Shown here in pieces: positions 33,861 through 43,736 of a DNA stretch of 64,000 bases. The stretch is from positions 1,426,001-1,490,000 of the forward strand of contig NZ_AKCI01000001.1 in assembly GCF_000269605.1 (NCBI RefSeq), given 5' to 3'. The position numbers and the translations under genes are program-made. A model generated the notes under the pieces. That model searched no databases and was not told the DNA's origin. It was given only the letters and a program-made list of their open reading frames with translations. Source of the stretch: Scardovia wiggsiae F0424. Its GTDB lineage: Bacteria > Actinomycetota > Actinomycetes > Actinomycetales > Bifidobacteriaceae. Every line of letters begins with the position of its first letter. The first letter of the stretch is position 1.

Positions 33861-36353
33861 ATGACACAGATTACTGCGCCTCATGAGCAGATCTCAGCTG
33901 AGGCTTTCGCGGATGAAATCCGTGACTATCTTCTTAAAGGGCAGGGAGTTAAACCAGCTGAGGCTAAAGTTGAGGATGTGTATGTAGCAGCAGCTACCGC
34001 AGTCCGCAACCATCTGTTGGATGCATGGGCAAAGACCCGCGAAGATATGGTCAGTGGGAATACCAAAGCCGTGGGCTATTTGAGCGCTGAATTCCTTATG
34101 GGACGCCAGCTTCGCAATGCTCTGCTCAATGCAGGCCTTACAGAGCAGTTTAACAAAGCAGTTGCTGAGCTGGGTTTTGACCCGCACGATGTGATCACTG
34201 CTGAACCTGAGCCGGGCCTGGGTAATGGGGGCCTTGGACGTCTTGCAGCATGCTTTATTGATTCTCTGGCATCTATCGGTGTTCCCGCATTTGGGTACGG
34301 CATCCAGTATCAGTACGGTATTTTCCGCCAGGAATTCGATGATAAGGGCCGCCAGTACGAACGCGCCGATTACTGGCTTGCTAACGAGAACCCGTGGGGC
34401 CATACTGACTATAACCGTGATGTCCGCGTTAATTTTGGCGGGCATGTAGAGGATAACAACGGCAGGCGTGTGTGGAATCCTGACTGGTCTGTCCGTGCGG
34501 TCCCTGTAGATTATCTTGTACCTGGCTATGAATCGGGCCGTGTCAATACTTTGCGTTTATGGACTGCAAAGGCTTACCATGAGATCGACCTGCGCGCATT
34601 CAACCGCGGCGAATATTATCAGGCTGTAGAAAACCAGGTAAAGGCTGAGGATATAACCAAGATCCTGTATCCTGAAGATTCAACCCCCCAGGGCAAGTCC
34701 CTGCGCCTGCAGCAGCAGTATTTCTTCGTTGCCGCTTCACTGCACGACGCTATCCGTACTTTCTATCCGGGGCAGGATAAGCCGGATATGGCTACCTTCC
34801 CGAATAAGATCACATTCCAGCTCAACGATACCCATCCTGTAATCGGGATCCCGGAACTTATGCGTATCCTTATTGATGAATATGGCTATGACTGGGATAC
34901 TGCGTGGGATATCACTACGCGCACTTTCAACTACACATGCCATACACTTCTTCCTGAAGCGCTTGAGATCTGGCCTGCACGCCTGATCAGGGAACTGCTC
35001 CCGCGCCATATGGAGATCATTGAACAGATCAACGAGCGTTTCGTGTCGCTTTTGCAGACGCTGACTGATGACAGTGCAAAGATCGACCGTATGAGGATCG
35101 TGACTTCCGGCGATGATCCGCAGGTCCGCATGGCTTATCTGGCGACTGCCGGCGGCACACATGTTAACGGCGTTGCTGAACTGCATTCCCAGCTTCTGAA
35201 AGATGTGACGCTTCGTGATTTCAGTGACCTTTTCCCGAACAAGTTCACAAATGTTACTAATGGTGTTACCCCCCGGCGCTTTGTGCGCCTTGCCAATCCG
35301 CGTATGTCTGACCTGATCACCGAAGGACTGGGCACAGATACATGGATCTCTGACCTGTCAAAGCTTGAAGGCCTTGTACCGCTGGCGGATGATGGGGAGT
35401 TCGTGCATAGGTTCGCTGAGGTAAAGCGTGCCAACAAGCGCGATTTCGCTGGGTTCGCAAAAGAGCATTATGGTTTTGATGTCAATCCTGACACCATGTT
35501 CGATTCCATGATCAAGCGCTTGCATGAGTATAAGCGCCAGTCACTCAAGATCCTTGCTGTTATCGCCCGCTATGCTTCGCTGAAGTCAGGCGAAACGGAT
35601 GTGAACACCTTCACTCCGCGTACCGTGATTTTCGGGGCAAAGGCTGCGCCCGGCTATGCCATGGCCAAGGAAACGATCCAGCTTATCAACAATGTTTCCC
35701 GTGTTATCAATAATGACCCCGATATCCAGGGCAAGCTGAATGTGCTTTTCCCATGGAACTACAACATTGAGCTTTCCCAGAACCTGATCCCTGCGACTGA
35801 GCTTGACGAGCAGATATCCCAGGCCGGTAAGGAAGCTTCCGGGACAGGCAATATGAAGTTTGCCATTAACGGCGCCCTTACTGTCGGTACTCTTGATGGT
35901 GCGAATGTTGAGATCCGTGAACGGGTTGGCTACGAGAACTTCTTCCTTTTCGGCATGACTGTTGATGAGGTCGAGGCCCTGTATGCTGAAGGCTATGATA
36001 AGGGCATGTCCCGCCAGTATTATGAGAACGATCCCCGCCTGAAGCGTGCAATCGATATGGTTGCTGACGGTACATTCTCTGAGGGCGACCGCAGCACTTA
36101 TCAGAACCTCGTCAATGACTGGCTGAGCAAAGATTACTTCATGACGCTTGCCGATTTCGGAGCCTATATGGATATCCAGAGCGAGATCGAGAAAACGTAC
36201 GCTGATGAAAAGAAGTGGTTCCGCATGGCACTGCTCAACACGGCGCGTACGGGGTATTTCAGCTCAGACCGCTCTATTGAAGATTATCTTGAGCGTGTAT
36301 GGATGACCGGCCCCCTTCCGGAGGATCCGCAGCTGAAAGCACGTGAAAATTAG
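33861..36353 (+). CDS. glgP: Glycogen/maltodextrin phosphorylase
   Basis: An 830-aa GT35 enzyme that releases glucose-1-phosphate from alpha-1,4-glucan ends. The ATG at 33861 (MTQITAPHEQ) follows AGAAGGATT; the longer upstream frame is unsupported. The PLP lysine sits in EASGTGNMKFAINGALTVGT (about residue 670), and GYLSAEFLMGRQLRNALLN near residue 70-90 and NGGLGRLAACFIDSLA are classic phosphorylase segments. Length matches the family. It is monocistronic with a -10-like TATAAT around 33655 upstream. Confidence 0.97.
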   Translation: MTQITAPHEQISAEAFADEIRDYLLKGQGVKPAEAKVEDVYVAAATAVRNHLLDAWAKTREDMVSGNTKAVGYLSAEFLMGRQLRNALLNAGLTEQFNKAVAELGFDPHDVITAEPEPGLGNGGLGRLAACFIDSLASIGVPAFGYGIQYQYGIFRQEFDDKGRQYERADYWLANENPWGHTDYNRDVRVNFGGHVEDNNGRRVWNPDWSVRAVPVDYLVPGYESGRVNTLRLWTAKAYHEIDLRAFNRGEYYQAVENQVKAEDITKILYPEDSTPQGKSLRLQQQYFFVAASLHDAIRTFYPGQDKPDMATFPNKITFQLNDTHPVIGIPELMRILIDEYGYDWDTAWDITTRTFNYTCHTLLPEALEIWPARLIRELLPRHMEIIEQINERFVSLLQTLTDDSAKIDRMRIVTSGDDPQVRMAYLATAGGTHVNGVAELHSQLLKDVTLRDFSDLFPNKFTNVTNGVTPRRFVRLANPRMSDLITEGLGTDTWISDLSKLEGLVPLADDGEFVHRFAEVKRANKRDFAGFAKEHYGFDVNPDTMFDSMIKRLHEYKRQSLKILAVIARYASLKSGETDVNTFTPRTVIFGAKAAPGYAMAKETIQLINNVSRVINNDPDIQGKLNVLFPWNYNIELSQNLIPATELDEQISQAGKEASGTGNMKFAINGALTVGTLDGANVEIRERVGYENFFLFGMTVDEVEALYAEGYDKGMSRQYYENDPRLKRAIDMVADGTFSEGDRSTYQNLVNDWLSKDYFMTLADFGAYMDIQSEIEKTYADEKKWFRMALLNTARTGYFSSDRSIEDYLERVWMTGPLPEDPQLKAREN

Positions 36354-36521
36354 CAGCAGGCACAGAGGCCGGGCATCCTGCTGTCCAGCCTCGCCTGCAT
36401 GGTATCTCTTCCCTGCCTGTGAGTGCGGGCGGCTAGTTTTGCGGGTACAGCCTGCTGATGCTGTTCTGGTACCGGCTGCCTGGAATTGAGCTGGTATCAG
36501 GATGGCTGACAGATGATAAAA

Positions 36522-36559
36522 AGTTTGGGGTTGCCCTCTATAGAGGGCAACCCCAAACT
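36522..36559. terminator. Strong terminator between glgP and the small membrane-protein gene
   Basis: A perfect 19-bp inverted repeat (arms 36522-36540 and 36541-36559, starting AGTTTGGGGTTGCCC) lies between convergent genes. On the minus strand it is followed by TTTTATC, so it ends the gene at 36645 and probably also stops glgP transcription. Confidence 0.85.
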
Positions 36560-36644
36560 GTATCTAATGTGATTATATTATTGGCCTCTAGCCCGCGGCA
36601 GGGGACTAACCAGTACTGAACTGGTACTGAAGAAGTTCGCCTGA

Positions 36645-36863
36645 CTATTCAGCTTTTTCCTGGATCTCTTCAGCAGCTTCGTTTTCCTCTTCATCGTCAA
36701 GATCCAGCTCGACTGGTGATGAGCTGTTCTCCCACGGTTCTTCCCATGGGTCGTACTCAGGGTTCTGCTGCTTATAGATATAAAAGCCAACTAATCCGGC
36801 TAACAGGGCGCCGAAAATCAATGCGAAAAACTTCCAGCCGCTTCCGGACTTGCGTTCGTCCAT
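36645..36863 (-). CDS. Small membrane-anchored acidic protein
   Basis: A 72-aa protein from the ATG at 36863, which follows AGAAAGGAG. One membrane span (FFALIFGALLAGLVGFYIY, about residues 11-29) is followed by a very acidic tail (EEPWENSSSP, DLDDEEENEAAEE). The open frame upstream of 36863 is unsupported. The shape matches small conserved actinobacterial membrane proteins of unknown role. Confidence 0.75.
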   Translation of the reverse strand: MDERKSGSGWKFFALIFGALLAGLVGFYIYKQQNPEYDPWEEPWENSSSPVELDLDDEEENEAAEEIQEKAE

Positions 36864-37192
36864 AAGGGCTCCTTTCTGTAAGGGATGCGTAAGGATCATC
36901 CTTTGCATCAATACCACTATTCTATTCTTATTTTGTGGCGAATGCGTAATAACACGCCGATATTGCCCTGAATTTTTATCTTTGCAGAAATTAACCCTTG
37001 TTAATAAAGGCGTGTCGCGGCGTGTCGAGATAGTGGGGGATGGCTGCGCCTTCTTCTTAGCCTTTTGTACTTAGCCCTTTGCGGTAAAATTCTCTGTATG
37101 GATATGCGGACAGCCGCGGCGTCAGCAGCGCGTATACGCAAGAAAACAGGATCGGCAGCAGCGGCAGCTGCGGTGGTATCGGAGGCAAAAGT

Positions 37193-38101
37193 ATGGTGAA
37201 AAATAAGGCAGAAAGTACCGCCAGAAGGGCGGTAATGGTGCGGGACAACGGTAACCCATACCAGGAACCATCGCGTGGCTCACGTACCGGCGGCAATGGA
37301 TGGTTTCCGGGATCGCCCAGACCGGACAAGGGCCAGCGCAGTTTTGAACGCAAGGTACGCCTGCGGAAGTGGAAGTACGACTGGGAGAACGGCGGCACTA
37401 ATATTACGGTGATCCTTATTGCGTTGTGTACGCTAATATGGGCTGTTGAGGAAATCATGTATTTCATCAGCAGACAGACTCTGGAATCAGCAGCGTCCTA
37501 TGCTGAGCTGATCCCCAGTTTGTCTTTCAGCCGCCCCTGGACTATGCTGACTAACCTGTTCCTGCATGCGGTGCCGGACCCAAGCCATATCCTCTTCAAT
37601 ATGATCTCACTGTATATCGGCGGGATGATGCTGGAACGGCTGCTGGGGCACTGGGAATTCCTCGCATTGTATCTTATAAGCGGGTTTGCCGGATCTGTTA
37701 TGTATGTTATCTGGTGGACGTATTTCGGTTCGGGGAATTTCGAGGCCGTACTCGGTGCGAGTGGCGCGATATTCGGGCTGTTCGGCGCGGCGATAGTGGC
37801 TTCAGCAAAAATGGGCGTGCGATCGGGGATGCAAACAGGGATGCGTTCAAACAATCTGGCCCTTATCATTTTCCTGGGGCTTGTGCTGATCGTCCCTATG
37901 ATGTTTGGAAGGGTAGCGTGGCAGGCCCATATAGGCGGGGCTGCTGCAGGGGCTTTCCTGGCCTGGCTTATGACGTCAGGGCTGCCGGCTCTCCGCGCTA
38001 AAAGCATCGGCAGGCGGATGTGGATCTACGGCAGTGCGTTGTCCGCAGCGCTTGTTGTGCTCTGGCTGGTTTTCGGGCTTTTAGGCCCGCGGCTGGTGTA
38101 G
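37193..38101 (+). CDS. Rhomboid family intramembrane serine protease
   Basis: A 302-aa membrane protease that cleaves substrates within the bilayer. The catalytic Ser is in GASGAIFGLFGAAIV (about residue 187) and the His in WQAHIGGAAAGAFLAW (about residue 245). Six hydrophobic segments follow an 80-residue basic N-terminus, and LFLHAVPDPSHILFNMISLY is the conserved HxxxN region. The ATG is preceded by GGAGG at 7 nt. Rhomboids commonly lie near cell-wall and division genes in bifidobacteria. Confidence 0.93.
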   Translation: MVKNKAESTARRAVMVRDNGNPYQEPSRGSRTGGNGWFPGSPRPDKGQRSFERKVRLRKWKYDWENGGTNITVILIALCTLIWAVEEIMYFISRQTLESAASYAELIPSLSFSRPWTMLTNLFLHAVPDPSHILFNMISLYIGGMMLERLLGHWEFLALYLISGFAGSVMYVIWWTYFGSGNFEAVLGASGAIFGLFGAAIVASAKMGVRSGMQTGMRSNNLALIIFLGLVLIVPMMFGRVAWQAHIGGAAAGAFLAWLMTSGLPALRAKSIGRRMWIYGSALSAALVVLWLVFGLLGPRLV

Positions 38102-38265
38102 GGGGGAAGCCGATAGTATTCCCTATCTTGATCTATTGATTGTGTTAACTGGTTGTAAGCCCGGCAAAATCAGTTAAAAATATTTAATATGCTGCGCGCC
38201 CTCTGAGGATTAAGAGTATATTTGTGCTTGTTAGGAGATATACACTTTGAGCAAGGGAGCCTCAA
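38102..38265 (+). other. cas9 upstream region
   Basis: AT-rich 164 bp with several -10-like stretches (TTTAATAT, TATATT). AGGGAG precedes the cas9 ATG. No gene is seen. Confidence 0.4.
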
Positions 38266-41200
38266 ATGGGTTACAAAGCGCCGCGGAATGATAAAGGCGA
38301 AATAGATTACGGTGTAGGGCTGGATCTGGGCAACGGTTCAGTCGGATGGGTTGCGATGGATAAAGATTATCATCTTATCCGTGCCCGCGGCCATGAACTT
38401 ATTGGTGCAAGGCTGTTTGACCCTGCAAACTCTGCTGAAAACCGCCGCGAGTCTCGTACGACCCGTCGGCGCCTGTCCCGCCGCCGCTGGCGCTTGCGTA
38501 TGCTTGACTCGCTGTTTGCCTCTGAGCTTGCAAAGATTGATCCTAATTTCCTGGCACGCAGGAAATATTCGTGGGTGCATCCGAAGGATGAACAGAACCA
38601 TGAGAACTGGTATGGCAGTATTATCTTTGGTTCCAAAGAACAGGATAAACAGTTTTATAAAGATTATCCGACGATTTATCATTTGCGTAAGAAACTGACG
38701 GAAGATACGGAGCGGCATGATATCCGTGAAATATATGTTGCGATCCACCATATCGTTAAGTATCGCGGCCACTTTCTGAGGGAAGGCGAGATAAATTCTG
38801 AGAATCTGTTTGATCCCGAGGGGTTTGTTGAGCTTATAAAGGATGTTATAAAGCTTAATAATTCTTATGATGAAAGCACCCCGATTTTTGAAGCTTCCCC
38901 TGCTGACGTATCAGAAGCACTTCTTAATGAGCATACAAGCCGGTCTGGCAGGATCGAAGATACTCTTGATAAACTTGATTTTTCTGTTTCAAGGGTTGAT
39001 AAACATGAGCTTAAAGGTATGAGAGATGCTGCCAAGGCGGTTATCGGAGCAATTGTGGGGAATACTGCCGACTTCTCGAAAATATTTAACTTGGATAACC
39101 TGGATAAAGACAGTAAAGATAATTTGAAACTTAAATTCGCTGATTCCAATTTTGATGAGAAGTATGGAGGGGTAGTAGGATCAGGGCTTCTTGATGAAAC
39201 TCAGATTGAGCTGGTTGACAGGATCCACGCTGTTTATGATGCAGTTGCCTTGAAAGGGATATTAGGTGATGCGCATACTATATCTGAGGCGAAAGTGGAA
39301 TCGTATGAAAAACACCGCAAAAATTGGAAGCTGATTAAAGAGGAATTACGGACAAAAGAAAATAAAGATGAAGTTGACCTATGGTATGGGGACCTTTCAG
39401 GCAGGCAGTATAAGAACCCTCCTGATCCTGAGAAAGGTCCTGATGAAGGTTCTAAGAAAGATAGTCCGATCCGTGATTCCGATCAAAAACAGAATCTAAT
39501 TAAAAAGGCAAATGATTATTTTACCGAATTAATTGATGATTCCCAGTTATCAGAGGAACAGAAGAACTGCCTCAAGAATGACATCAATAACGGGCAACTT
39601 TTTCCAGTTCAGAGATCATCTGATAATGGCGTTATCCCGTATCAGATCCATCTGAATGAGCTGCGCAGGATTATTGAGAATCAAAAGCAATACTATCCGT
39701 TCCTTGCTGAGACCTTTATCCGCAAAACGGCTGAAGGCAAAAGCTATGAGGAGAATAAAATTGTTGCCCTTCTGAAATTCAGGGTGCCGTATTATGTCGG
39801 TCCGCTTGTCAGCAAGGAGGATATGGAAGAACATAGCTCCGGTAACTCTGCATATCACTGGATGGCCAGGAATCCGGGGAGGGGCGAGGCTATTACTCCG
39901 TGGAACTTTGATGAAGTTGTTGATAAGGATGAGTCAGGTGCCCGGTTTATCAGTCGTCTGACGGGGACTGACACTTATCTGCTTGGTGAGCCAACTTTAC
40001 CTCAACATTCATTGCTGTATGAAGAATATATGGTCCTCAGTGAGCTGAATAATGTCCGGCTCAATGTACGTCAGGGCAATCACTGGAGTGATAAAAACCG
40101 TCAGCGCCTGTCGTATAAGCAGAAAGAATTTCTTATTGAAAACCTGTTCAAAGAGCATAAGACAGTCACAAGAAAGAGGGCAGAGGATTGCCTCAGCTCA
40201 ATGGGATGCGGAGAAGTACAGCTTTTTGGCCTTTCTGATGAGAAGAAGTTTGCCAGCTCACTGTCTTCGTATATTACGCTCAAAAAAATACTTGGGAAGG
40301 CCTTTGTTGATGATTCCGGCAACTCTGCCATATTGGAGAGGATCATTGAAGTCCAGACTGTATTTGAAGATAGGGAGCCTTTAACCCATCAGCTTTCCCT
40401 CATAGATAGCCTTACCGTTGAACAGCGTAAACAACTAGCTAAAATACACTACACGGGCTGGGGCAAACTTTCCAGGAAATTGCTGACTTCGAAGAAAGGC
40501 AGTTATAAGATCCATTCGCAGAATGAGATTATGCGGACCCAGCATAGCATTATTGATATTATGCGCGGCGATTCATTGAACCTTATTGAAATAATCCGTG
40601 ATAAGAAGATTGGTATCGGTGAATGGATCGATAACGAAAATCTTGATCGGGAAACTGGAGAATCCGACGTTTCAAGGCTTGAATCCGTTTTTGAAGGTAT
40701 AGTGATGTCTCCGCGTGTCAAACGTGGTGTAGTACAGGCTGTAAGGGTAATTGATGATCTTGCGAAGGCTATTGGCAACCCGCCTCAGCGTATTTTTATT
40801 GAGATGGCAGATGAAGTGCAGGCAAGCCAGCGTACAGTTTCACGGTTAAGCAGGCTTAAAGCATTGTATGGCAGCCCTTCGCTCCAGAAGGAATTCAATG
40901 ATCTCAAGGATTTGCGGAAGAGCCTGAATGAGACAAAGGATGCGGACCTGCAGGAGGACAGATTATATCTGTACTATATCCAGCTCGGGAAAGACCTCTA
41001 TACAGGTAAAGAAATCAGTATTGATTCCCTTTCCTCCGCGTATGATATTGACCATATTGTTCCTCAGGCGTTAACGCAGGATGATTCTATTGATAATCGT
41101 GTACTGGTGAGCAGGAAAGAGAACGCTCGTAAAACCGACTCGTATCTATATACTCCTGATCTTATTAAGAATATGAGACCTCTGTGGGGTAAACTGCTTG

Positions 41201-42681
41201 CTGCCGGTCTGATGAGCCAGAAGAAATACGATGCCTTAACGCGAGTTGATGATTTTAAAGATCGCGAAAAACAGCGTTTTGTGCAGCGGTCGCTGGTAGA
41301 AACACGTCAGATCATGAAGAATGTATCAACGATTCTCCGTACTTACTACGGTGAGGATACAAATGTTGTGACCCTTAAATCTTCCATTACGCACGATATG
41401 CGCAAATATTTGGGGTTCCCCTATAAGAACAGGGATATTAATGATTATCATCATGCACAGGATGCCTTGTGCATCTCAGCTGCTGGGCAGTTTATGCTCA
41501 ACCGGCATTTCGTTTCTGGCGGTGAAGTAACTGATGGTGCTTCTAACGCTTATAACATGTATCTGGCTGAATATCTGCAGGAATTCCGCGATGCGAAAGC
41601 TCGTGGAGAGAGGAAAAGGAGTACGGCATTTGGATTTGTAGTTGGTTCTATGAGTTCAAAGGATGATGAGAAACGGACGGATCATCGTACCGGTGAGATC
41701 GTATGGTCTGAAACTAATGCAGAGTATCTCCGTAAGGTAATGAACTATAAGAAGATGCTCATCACGCAGAAGGTAGGCGATGTAAAAACACGCGCCCTTT
41801 ATGATGAAACCCGCTACGGGCATAAGGAATCTTCCGCAAAATCAATAAAATTTGATAATTTGCGTAGAGACACTTCGCTTTACGGAGGATTTTCAGGCGC
41901 TTCTACAGCATATATGATGCTCGTTGAGTATAAAAAGAAAAATAAACTGGTGAGTATTACTGCCCAGGAAGCTTCATTGCTTGCGGTAGCCGATCAAAAA
42001 AATGATACTGTTTCTGTGATGGATGGCATACTTGCTAGTCATGGTTTATCTGGTGCAAAAATCCTTCTACCAAAAATAGTTACAGGGCAGCTGCTGGATT
42101 ATTCAGATGCGCTTGTTACTCTCCAGTCTGCGAGTGAATTGAATACAGCCAGGCAAATGTGGCTGCCGCGGAATGATTATAACGATATAGATATCATTCT
42201 TAAAAGTAAAGACATTGAAGATGCTGCTCATAAGCTGGGATACGATAGTGATACCGTGCATGTTCTTCGACGAATCCAGAAACTTTTTGAAGCCGTGTTT
42301 CGGGTAGCTGAGAGTCAGTTCCCGTTGCATCAGCTTTCGAAAGATCAGCAGGAGGAAATCCTTAGGGATCCTCAAAATTATGGTTTCGGTAGTGCAGTGA
42401 AGCTGCTTGGCGGGTTGCTTAAGGCTTTGCATGCTAATGCTGAGAATACAAACTTGGCAGGTCTGGTTAAGGTGTTGCATGGGGATAAGGAGTACTCTGA
42501 CGATGGAAAGGCGAAGGAATTCAAGAAATTTGGATTCTCGCCACGATGGAGGAGAATAAGCAATCCAACAGGCTTTACTTTGTCTGATTCAGATACCTTT
42601 ATCTATCAGTCTCCGTCTGGTATTTTTGAGCAGAGGGTAACTGTCAAAGAGCTCAAAGAAAAAGCGGATAAGCAGAAATAG
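38266..42681 (+). CDS. cas9: Cas9, type II-A CRISPR endonuclease
   Basis: A 1471-aa RNA-guided nuclease that cuts DNA matching a spacer, with crRNA and tracrRNA. RuvC-I has Asp20 in GLDLGNGSVGW; the Arg-rich bridge helix (RTTRRRLSRRRWRLRML) follows near residues 65-81. RuvC-II has Glu846 in IFIEMADE; HNH has His930 in YDIDHIVPQ; RuvC-III has HHAQDA (His1062/1063, Asp1066). All catalytic residues appear intact. The length is above the usual range for type II-A proteins (about 1340-1400 as I recall) and well above bifidobacterial type II-C enzymes. Csn2 downstream supports II-A. It leads cas1, cas2 and csn2, with the tracrRNA lying antisense between cas9 and cas1. Confidence 0.97.
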   Translation: MGYKAPRNDKGEIDYGVGLDLGNGSVGWVAMDKDYHLIRARGHELIGARLFDPANSAENRRESRTTRRRLSRRRWRLRMLDSLFASELAKIDPNFLARRKYSWVHPKDEQNHENWYGSIIFGSKEQDKQFYKDYPTIYHLRKKLTEDTERHDIREIYVAIHHIVKYRGHFLREGEINSENLFDPEGFVELIKDVIKLNNSYDESTPIFEASPADVSEALLNEHTSRSGRIEDTLDKLDFSVSRVDKHELKGMRDAAKAVIGAIVGNTADFSKIFNLDNLDKDSKDNLKLKFADSNFDEKYGGVVGSGLLDETQIELVDRIHAVYDAVALKGILGDAHTISEAKVESYEKHRKNWKLIKEELRTKENKDEVDLWYGDLSGRQYKNPPDPEKGPDEGSKKDSPIRDSDQKQNLIKKANDYFTELIDDSQLSEEQKNCLKNDINNGQLFPVQRSSDNGVIPYQIHLNELRRIIENQKQYYPFLAETFIRKTAEGKSYEENKIVALLKFRVPYYVGPLVSKEDMEEHSSGNSAYHWMARNPGRGEAITPWNFDEVVDKDESGARFISRLTGTDTYLLGEPTLPQHSLLYEEYMVLSELNNVRLNVRQGNHWSDKNRQRLSYKQKEFLIENLFKEHKTVTRKRAEDCLSSMGCGEVQLFGLSDEKKFASSLSSYITLKKILGKAFVDDSGNSAILERIIEVQTVFEDREPLTHQLSLIDSLTVEQRKQLAKIHYTGWGKLSRKLLTSKKGSYKIHSQNEIMRTQHSIIDIMRGDSLNLIEIIRDKKIGIGEWIDNENLDRETGESDVSRLESVFEGIVMSPRVKRGVVQAVRVIDDLAKAIGNPPQRIFIEMADEVQASQRTVSRLSRLKALYGSPSLQKEFNDLKDLRKSLNETKDADLQEDRLYLYYIQLGKDLYTGKEISIDSLSSAYDIDHIVPQALTQDDSIDNRVLVSRKENARKTDSYLYTPDLIKNMRPLWGKLLAAGLMSQKKYDALTRVDDFKDREKQRFVQRSLVETRQIMKNVSTILRTYYGEDTNVVTLKSSITHDMRKYLGFPYKNRDINDYHHAQDALCISAAGQFMLNRHFVSGGEVTDGASNAYNMYLAEYLQEFRDAKARGERKRSTAFGFVVGSMSSKDDEKRTDHRTGEIVWSETNAEYLRKVMNYKKMLITQKVGDVKTRALYDETRYGHKESSAKSIKFDNLRRDTSLYGGFSGASTAYMMLVEYKKKNKLVSITAQEASLLAVADQKNDTVSVMDGILASHGLSGAKILLPKIVTGQLLDYSDALVTLQSASELNTARQMWLPRNDYNDIDIILKSKDIEDAAHKLGYDSDTVHVLRRIQKLFEAVFRVAESQFPLHQLSKDQQEEILRDPQNYGFGSAVKLLGGLLKALHANAENTNLAGLVKVLHGDKEYSDDGKAKEFKKFGFSPRWRRISNPTGFTLSDSDTFIYQSPSGIFEQRVTVKELKEKADKQK

Positions 42682-42687
42682 TAAGAA

Positions 42688-42837
42688 TAAAAATATCCCC
42701 CTCCTTCAGGAGGGGGATTAAAGCCTTAAGGCTGAGTCTCTAAAGGACCCGGTGAAGCTTGACCGAAGTCTTGCTTTATTTCAATATTCATGTCTATCAG
42801 ATCAATGATTTAGACCTTAGATTGTGACCAACAATCC
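42688..42837 (-). ncRNA. tracrRNA, antisense between cas9 and cas1
   Basis: The plus strand at 42779-42816 resembles the CRISPR repeat (matching TTTCA, ATGTCT, TCAGATCAATGA, TAGACC). The minus-strand transcript therefore carries an anti-repeat complementary to crRNA made rightward. It is followed by GAAATAAAGCAAG, a GACTTCGGTC nexus-like hairpin and a terminator ATCCCCCTCC/GGAGGGGGAT with ATTTTTATT. A -10-like TATACT (42844-42849, minus strand) sets the 5' end near 42837. A further GATTGT/ACAATC hairpin lies at the 5' end. The mismatched AATATTC portion gives the bulge expected for Cas9 and RNase III recognition. Confidence 0.9.
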
Positions 42838-42869
42838 TCTATTAGTATATCACGTTTTTGGAGGTGGTC

Positions 42870-43736
42870 ATGGCGTGGCGGAATATTGTTATAACTAAGC
42901 ATTCCAAAATCTCAGCTAAAATGAATCATCTGGTTATCCTGACGGATGATGATTCATTCCAGTTGCCGCTGGATGATGTTGCGATTATTGTTGTAGAAAC
43001 GACCAGGGCAGTCATCACAACACATGCAATGTCAGAATGCCTGGCGCGTAATATCAAACTGATATTTTGCGATTCTAAAGGTTTGCCGATTGGGGAGAGC
43101 CTGCCTTATAAAATCAATACGAACCGTGTGGCCAATATACGGAAACAGTTTCAATGGGATCAGGAACTCAAAGATATGCTGTGGCAGCGCATTGTACAAG
43201 AGAAAATTGCGCATCAGGCATATGTGCTGAGTGAAATTGACTGCGAAGATGCGGAGACGGTCCGGAGGCTGGCATCTGTGGTTACTGCGGGTGATATGGA
43301 TAACCGTGAAGCTGTGGCAGCCCACATGTACTTCCCTCGGCTGTTTACATATGAGTTTGTAAGAGGAGATGATTCAAACCCTGTGAATGCACTCCTGAAT
43401 TACGGGTATTCGATCATCTTATCGGAAACTTGCCGTCAGGTGGCGCAATATGGATATCTATCTGAGCTCGGCATCCATCATGATAATGACAAGAACCCAT
43501 TCAACCTGGCATGCGACCTGATGGAGCCGTTCCGGCCTTATGTTGATAAGCGTATATATGAGCTTGAAGAAAAAGAGCTGAATCCCGGGACTAAGGTCAA
43601 GCTGGTAGAGTTGCTGAGGGACGAGATCTCTGAGCAGAATACGAATCTTTCACATCTTATTGAGTTGTATGTAAGGGATTCGCTCCGCTACCTTGACGGA
43701 AGTGGAAAACTGCCTGAGTTGGGATTCATACAATGA
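42870..43736 (+). CDS. cas1: Cas1, CRISPR adaptation integrase
   Basis: A 288-aa integrase that, with Cas2 and Csn2, inserts new spacers. The start at 42870 (MAWRNIVITKHSKIS) fits type II Cas1 proteins, with GGAGG five bases upstream; a TTG at 42858 also opens the frame but overlaps that site. Recognisable are the beta-rich N-domain (LDDVAIIVVETTRAVITTHAM) and the catalytic-domain segments ALLNYGYSIILSE and FNLACDLMEPFRPYVD. It overlaps cas2 by four bases. Confidence 0.95.
   Translation: MAWRNIVITKHSKISAKMNHLVILTDDDSFQLPLDDVAIIVVETTRAVITTHAMSECLARNIKLIFCDSKGLPIGESLPYKINTNRVANIRKQFQWDQELKDMLWQRIVQEKIAHQAYVLSEIDCEDAETVRRLASVVTAGDMDNREAVAAHMYFPRLFTYEFVRGDDSNPVNALLNYGYSIILSETCRQVAQYGYLSELGIHHDNDKNPFNLACDLMEPFRPYVDKRIYELEEKELNPGTKVKLVELLRDEISEQNTNLSHLIELYVRDSLRYLDGSGKLPELGFIQ

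Noticed and set aside
37057-37467. 136-codon frame opposite the rhomboid start
   Set aside because: Overlaps the well-supported rhomboid gene; no ribosome site.
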